Shown: positions 62,533 to 64,000 of the stretch, one piece after another
Layout of the letters: each line of letters opens with the position of its first letter
Position numbering within the stretch: position 1 is the first letter of the stretch
Assembly (NCBI RefSeq): GCF_017795745.1
Contig: NZ_CP059067.1
Location: 4,278,001 to 4,342,000 of the forward strand
DNA length: 64,000 nucleotides
Source: Rhizobacter sp. AJA081-3
Lineage (GTDB): Bacteria; Pseudomonadota; Gammaproteobacteria; Burkholderiales; Burkholderiaceae_C
Reading direction: 5' to 3'
Translations under genes and position numbers: made by a program
Notes under the pieces: generated by a model
What the model saw: the letters and a program-made list of their open reading frames with translations, nothing else
The model's database searches: none
Told to the model about the DNA's origin: nothing

Positions 62533-63348
62533 GTGAGCGAGCCGCTGAGCCGCCGCTGTGCACTGACCCTGCTCCTGGCCATGGCGGTGGCGAGCATGGC
62601 CGGTCTGCTCGCCTGGGGCCCCGTGCTGCTCTCCCCCGATGCGCATGTCTACGCGGACGATCGCGCCTGGGGCGGCCTGAGCAACGCCGCCAACGTTCTG
62701 GCCAGCCTGCCGTTGCTGGCCGCTGCCCTCTGGGGCATCGTCGCCACGCGGGCGAGTGGCTGGAGTGATGAACTGCGCCGGCCATGGGTGGCGTTTCACC
62801 TCTGCGCCGGTGCCGCCGCCAGCGTGGCTGCGGCCTATCACGCGGCGCCCGGCGATGCATCTTTCGTACTGGCCCATGCCCTGAGCGCCGCCGGATTCGT
62901 GTTTCTCGCCCAGGGCGTGCTGGCCGAGCGGGTGCATCCGGCGTTCGGCTCGACCCGGGCGCTGCTCGGTGCCGGCCTGCTGGCGGCGCTCGCCTGCGCC
63001 ATGGTGCTCGCAGGCGCAGCGCTGGGACGCGGCATCGACATGCGCCCGCTCATGCTGCTGGAGTTGCTGCCGGTGCTGCTGATTCCGGCGGGTGCGCTGT
63101 GGCTGCCCGGCGCTCACACCCGGGCCACCGACTGGATCATCATGCTGGTGGCCTACGGGGTTGCCAAGGGTTTCGACGCGGCCGATTCGGCCGTGCTCAG
63201 CGCCACCGGCTGGATCAGCGGCCACGGGCTCATGCACCTGTGCCTGGCCGCCGTGGCCGGATGGCTCGCCTACTGCGCGGCGAGTGCGCGCTCGGGAGCC
63301 GAGGCGCCGGACACCCGGCGCCAGACCTCGCTGAACACCTCCGGCTGA
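62533..63348 (+). CDS. Hypothetical polytopic membrane protein, ceramidase/CREST-like layout
   Basis: A 271-residue protein with about seven membrane segments. Scattered polar residues within helices (GLSNAANVLASLP, AYHAAPGDASFVLAHALSAAG, ISGHGLMHLCLAAVAGW) recall the metal-dependent CREST/ceramidase superfamily, which places His, Asp and Ser in such spots. Starts with GTG 62533; ribosome site is weak. The last 79 bp overlap the convergent lipase-like gene. Family assignment is tentative. Confidence 0.6.
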   Translation: MSEPLSRRCALTLLLAMAVASMAGLLAWGPVLLSPDAHVYADDRAWGGLSNAANVLASLPLLAAALWGIVATRASGWSDELRRPWVAFHLCAGAAASVAAAYHAAPGDASFVLAHALSAAGFVFLAQGVLAERVHPAFGSTRALLGAGLLAALACAMVLAGAALGRGIDMRPLMLLELLPVLLIPAGALWLPGAHTRATDWIIMLVAYGVAKGFDAADSAVLSATGWISGHGLMHLCLAAVAGWLAYCAASARSGAEAPDTRRQTSLNTSG

Positions 63349-64000
63349 AACGCCAGGTGCACATGGGCGCTGCCTGGCACATGCCGGTTGTCGGCGCCGG
63401 GCAGGGTGGCGGTCGACGGCGGGAAGACGATGTTGTCGCAGTGGCTGTAGAGGCAGGTGAATCCGGCGTAGGGCTGCGGTTCGCGACGCCGTTCGGCGTC
63501 TGAGAGTTCCTGCAGCCAGTCGTTGGCGCGCCGCATCTGCAGGCCATTGGGCGAGATGCCGAATCTCGCCAACCAGGTGCCGCCGTGCGGCGAGCCGATG
63601 GTGACGACATGCTCGACCGCATCGCCAGGCGGGCAGCGCGACAGCCACGCACGAACGGCCAGCCCGCCCATGCTGTGCGCCACGACGAGTGGCGGGCGTC
63701 CTGTCACGTCGCGCATGCGACGCACCGCGGCGTCGACGATCTGCACGTACTCGTCGATGCCACCGAAAACAGGCTCCAGGTTGACGGCGACATGCGGAAC
63801 ATCGGCTGTGCGCAGGCGCCGCAACCAAGGGTTCCAGAAGCCGCGATTGCAGACGAAACCGTGCACGAACACGACACCCAGGCGGCCCGCATGCGCGGGC
63901 TCGAGCCAGTCCGGCTCGGCGTTGGCGCGAAAGGGTTGCCGCCAGCAGAACACACGCGGCGCCGACAGCACCTCGCCCCACCAGGCCTGCAGCAACTGGG
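63270..64000 (-). CDS. Alpha/beta hydrolase (lipase-like), 5' end beyond the window
   Basis: At least 242 residues of a lipase-type hydrolase; the frame is open to the window edge. Oxyanion motif FVHGFVCNRGFWNPWL, nucleophile elbow VAHSMGGLAVRAWL, TIGSPHGGTWLARFG after the nucleophile, and the catalytic His in GSAHVHLAFQPEV near the C-terminus. Resembles triacylglycerol lipase/PGAP1-like esterases. A TTG at 63995 could be a start, but codons continue upstream so a longer N-terminus is likely. The 3' end overlaps the membrane protein gene. Confidence 0.78.
   Translation of the reverse strand, partial: QLLQAWWGEVLSAPRVFCWRQPFRANAEPDWLEPAHAGRLGVVFVHGFVCNRGFWNPWLRRLRTADVPHVAVNLEPVFGGIDEYVQIVDAAVRRMRDVTGRPPLVVAHSMGGLAVRAWLSRCPPGDAVEHVVTIGSPHGGTWLARFGISPNGLQMRRANDWLQELSDAERRREPQPYAGFTCLYSHCDNIVFPPSTATLPGADNRHVPGSAHVHLAFQPEVFSEVWRRVSGASAPERALAAQ

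Overview
This window looks like chromosomal DNA of a high-GC betaproteobacterium of the order Burkholderiales, plausibly near Rubrivivax, Piscinibacter or Methylibium. This is inferred from gene content and organisation (corC-lnt-glyQS, a BktB-like thiolase, DksA without a zinc finger, IcmF beside PPK2, an EF-G-like protein) and from the very high GC of third codon positions. No phage, plasmid, IS element, CRISPR array, rRNA or tRNA gene was seen.

Layout. 1-6.1 kb: a leucine/branched-chain catabolism block (thioesterase, isovaleryl-CoA dehydrogenase, carbonic anhydrase, AceK) and a divergent LiuR/metallo-hydrolase pair, both carrying palindromic LiuR-type operators. 6.1-13.4 kb: DUF456 protein, then an allantoin/hydantoin-like utilisation cluster (PuuE-like deacetylase, GntR regulator, polyamine-type ABC transporter, divergent Asp/Glu/hydantoin racemase). 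Three of its ABC genes are broken by many small indels. 13.4-13.7 kb: an inverted pair of dispersed repeats. 13.7-21.5 kb: a seven-gene minus-strand operon (corC, lnt, glyQ, glyS, gmhB, plsC, YgjP-type metallopeptidase). 21.6-27.4 kb: CobW-type GTPase, DksA with a histone-H1-like tail, a STAS protein and hslVU. 27.4-33.2 kb: coaX, a hypothetical gene, then a third LiuR operator before class III ppk2 and icmF. 33.2-41.7 kb: diguanylate cyclase, small genes, beta-ketothiolase, and an operon of a biotin-carrier/carboxyltransferase fusion, a small monooxygenase and a Nudix-metallo-beta-lactamase fusion, divergent from a threonine dehydratase. 41.7-51.9 kb: deacetylase, lipid kinase, dadA, amn, EF-G-like protein, Hsp20, purT. 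51.9-53.3 kb: a compact unrecognised locus with an HTH-like protein, a 38-codon leader ORF, two mutually exclusive RNA stems and two small basic proteins. 53.3-64 kb: aldo/keto reductase, DUF2855 gene coupled to an NMT1-type ABC transporter, HDOD protein, aquaporin, AsnC regulator divergent from hpd-phhA, a membrane protein and an edge-truncated lipase-like hydrolase.

How it works together. The three LiuR-like operators join isovaleryl-CoA oxidation, bicarbonate supply, glyoxylate-shunt control (AceK), a thioesterase, a metallo-hydrolase, PPK2 and isobutyryl-CoA mutase into one predicted acyl-CoA regulon. The most novel-looking system is the leader ORF plus alternative hairpins at 52.5-53.3 kb. 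Indel clusters at 9.7-12.3 kb and 61.2-61.44 kb look more like sequence error than natural decay, so the affected genes should be read with care.
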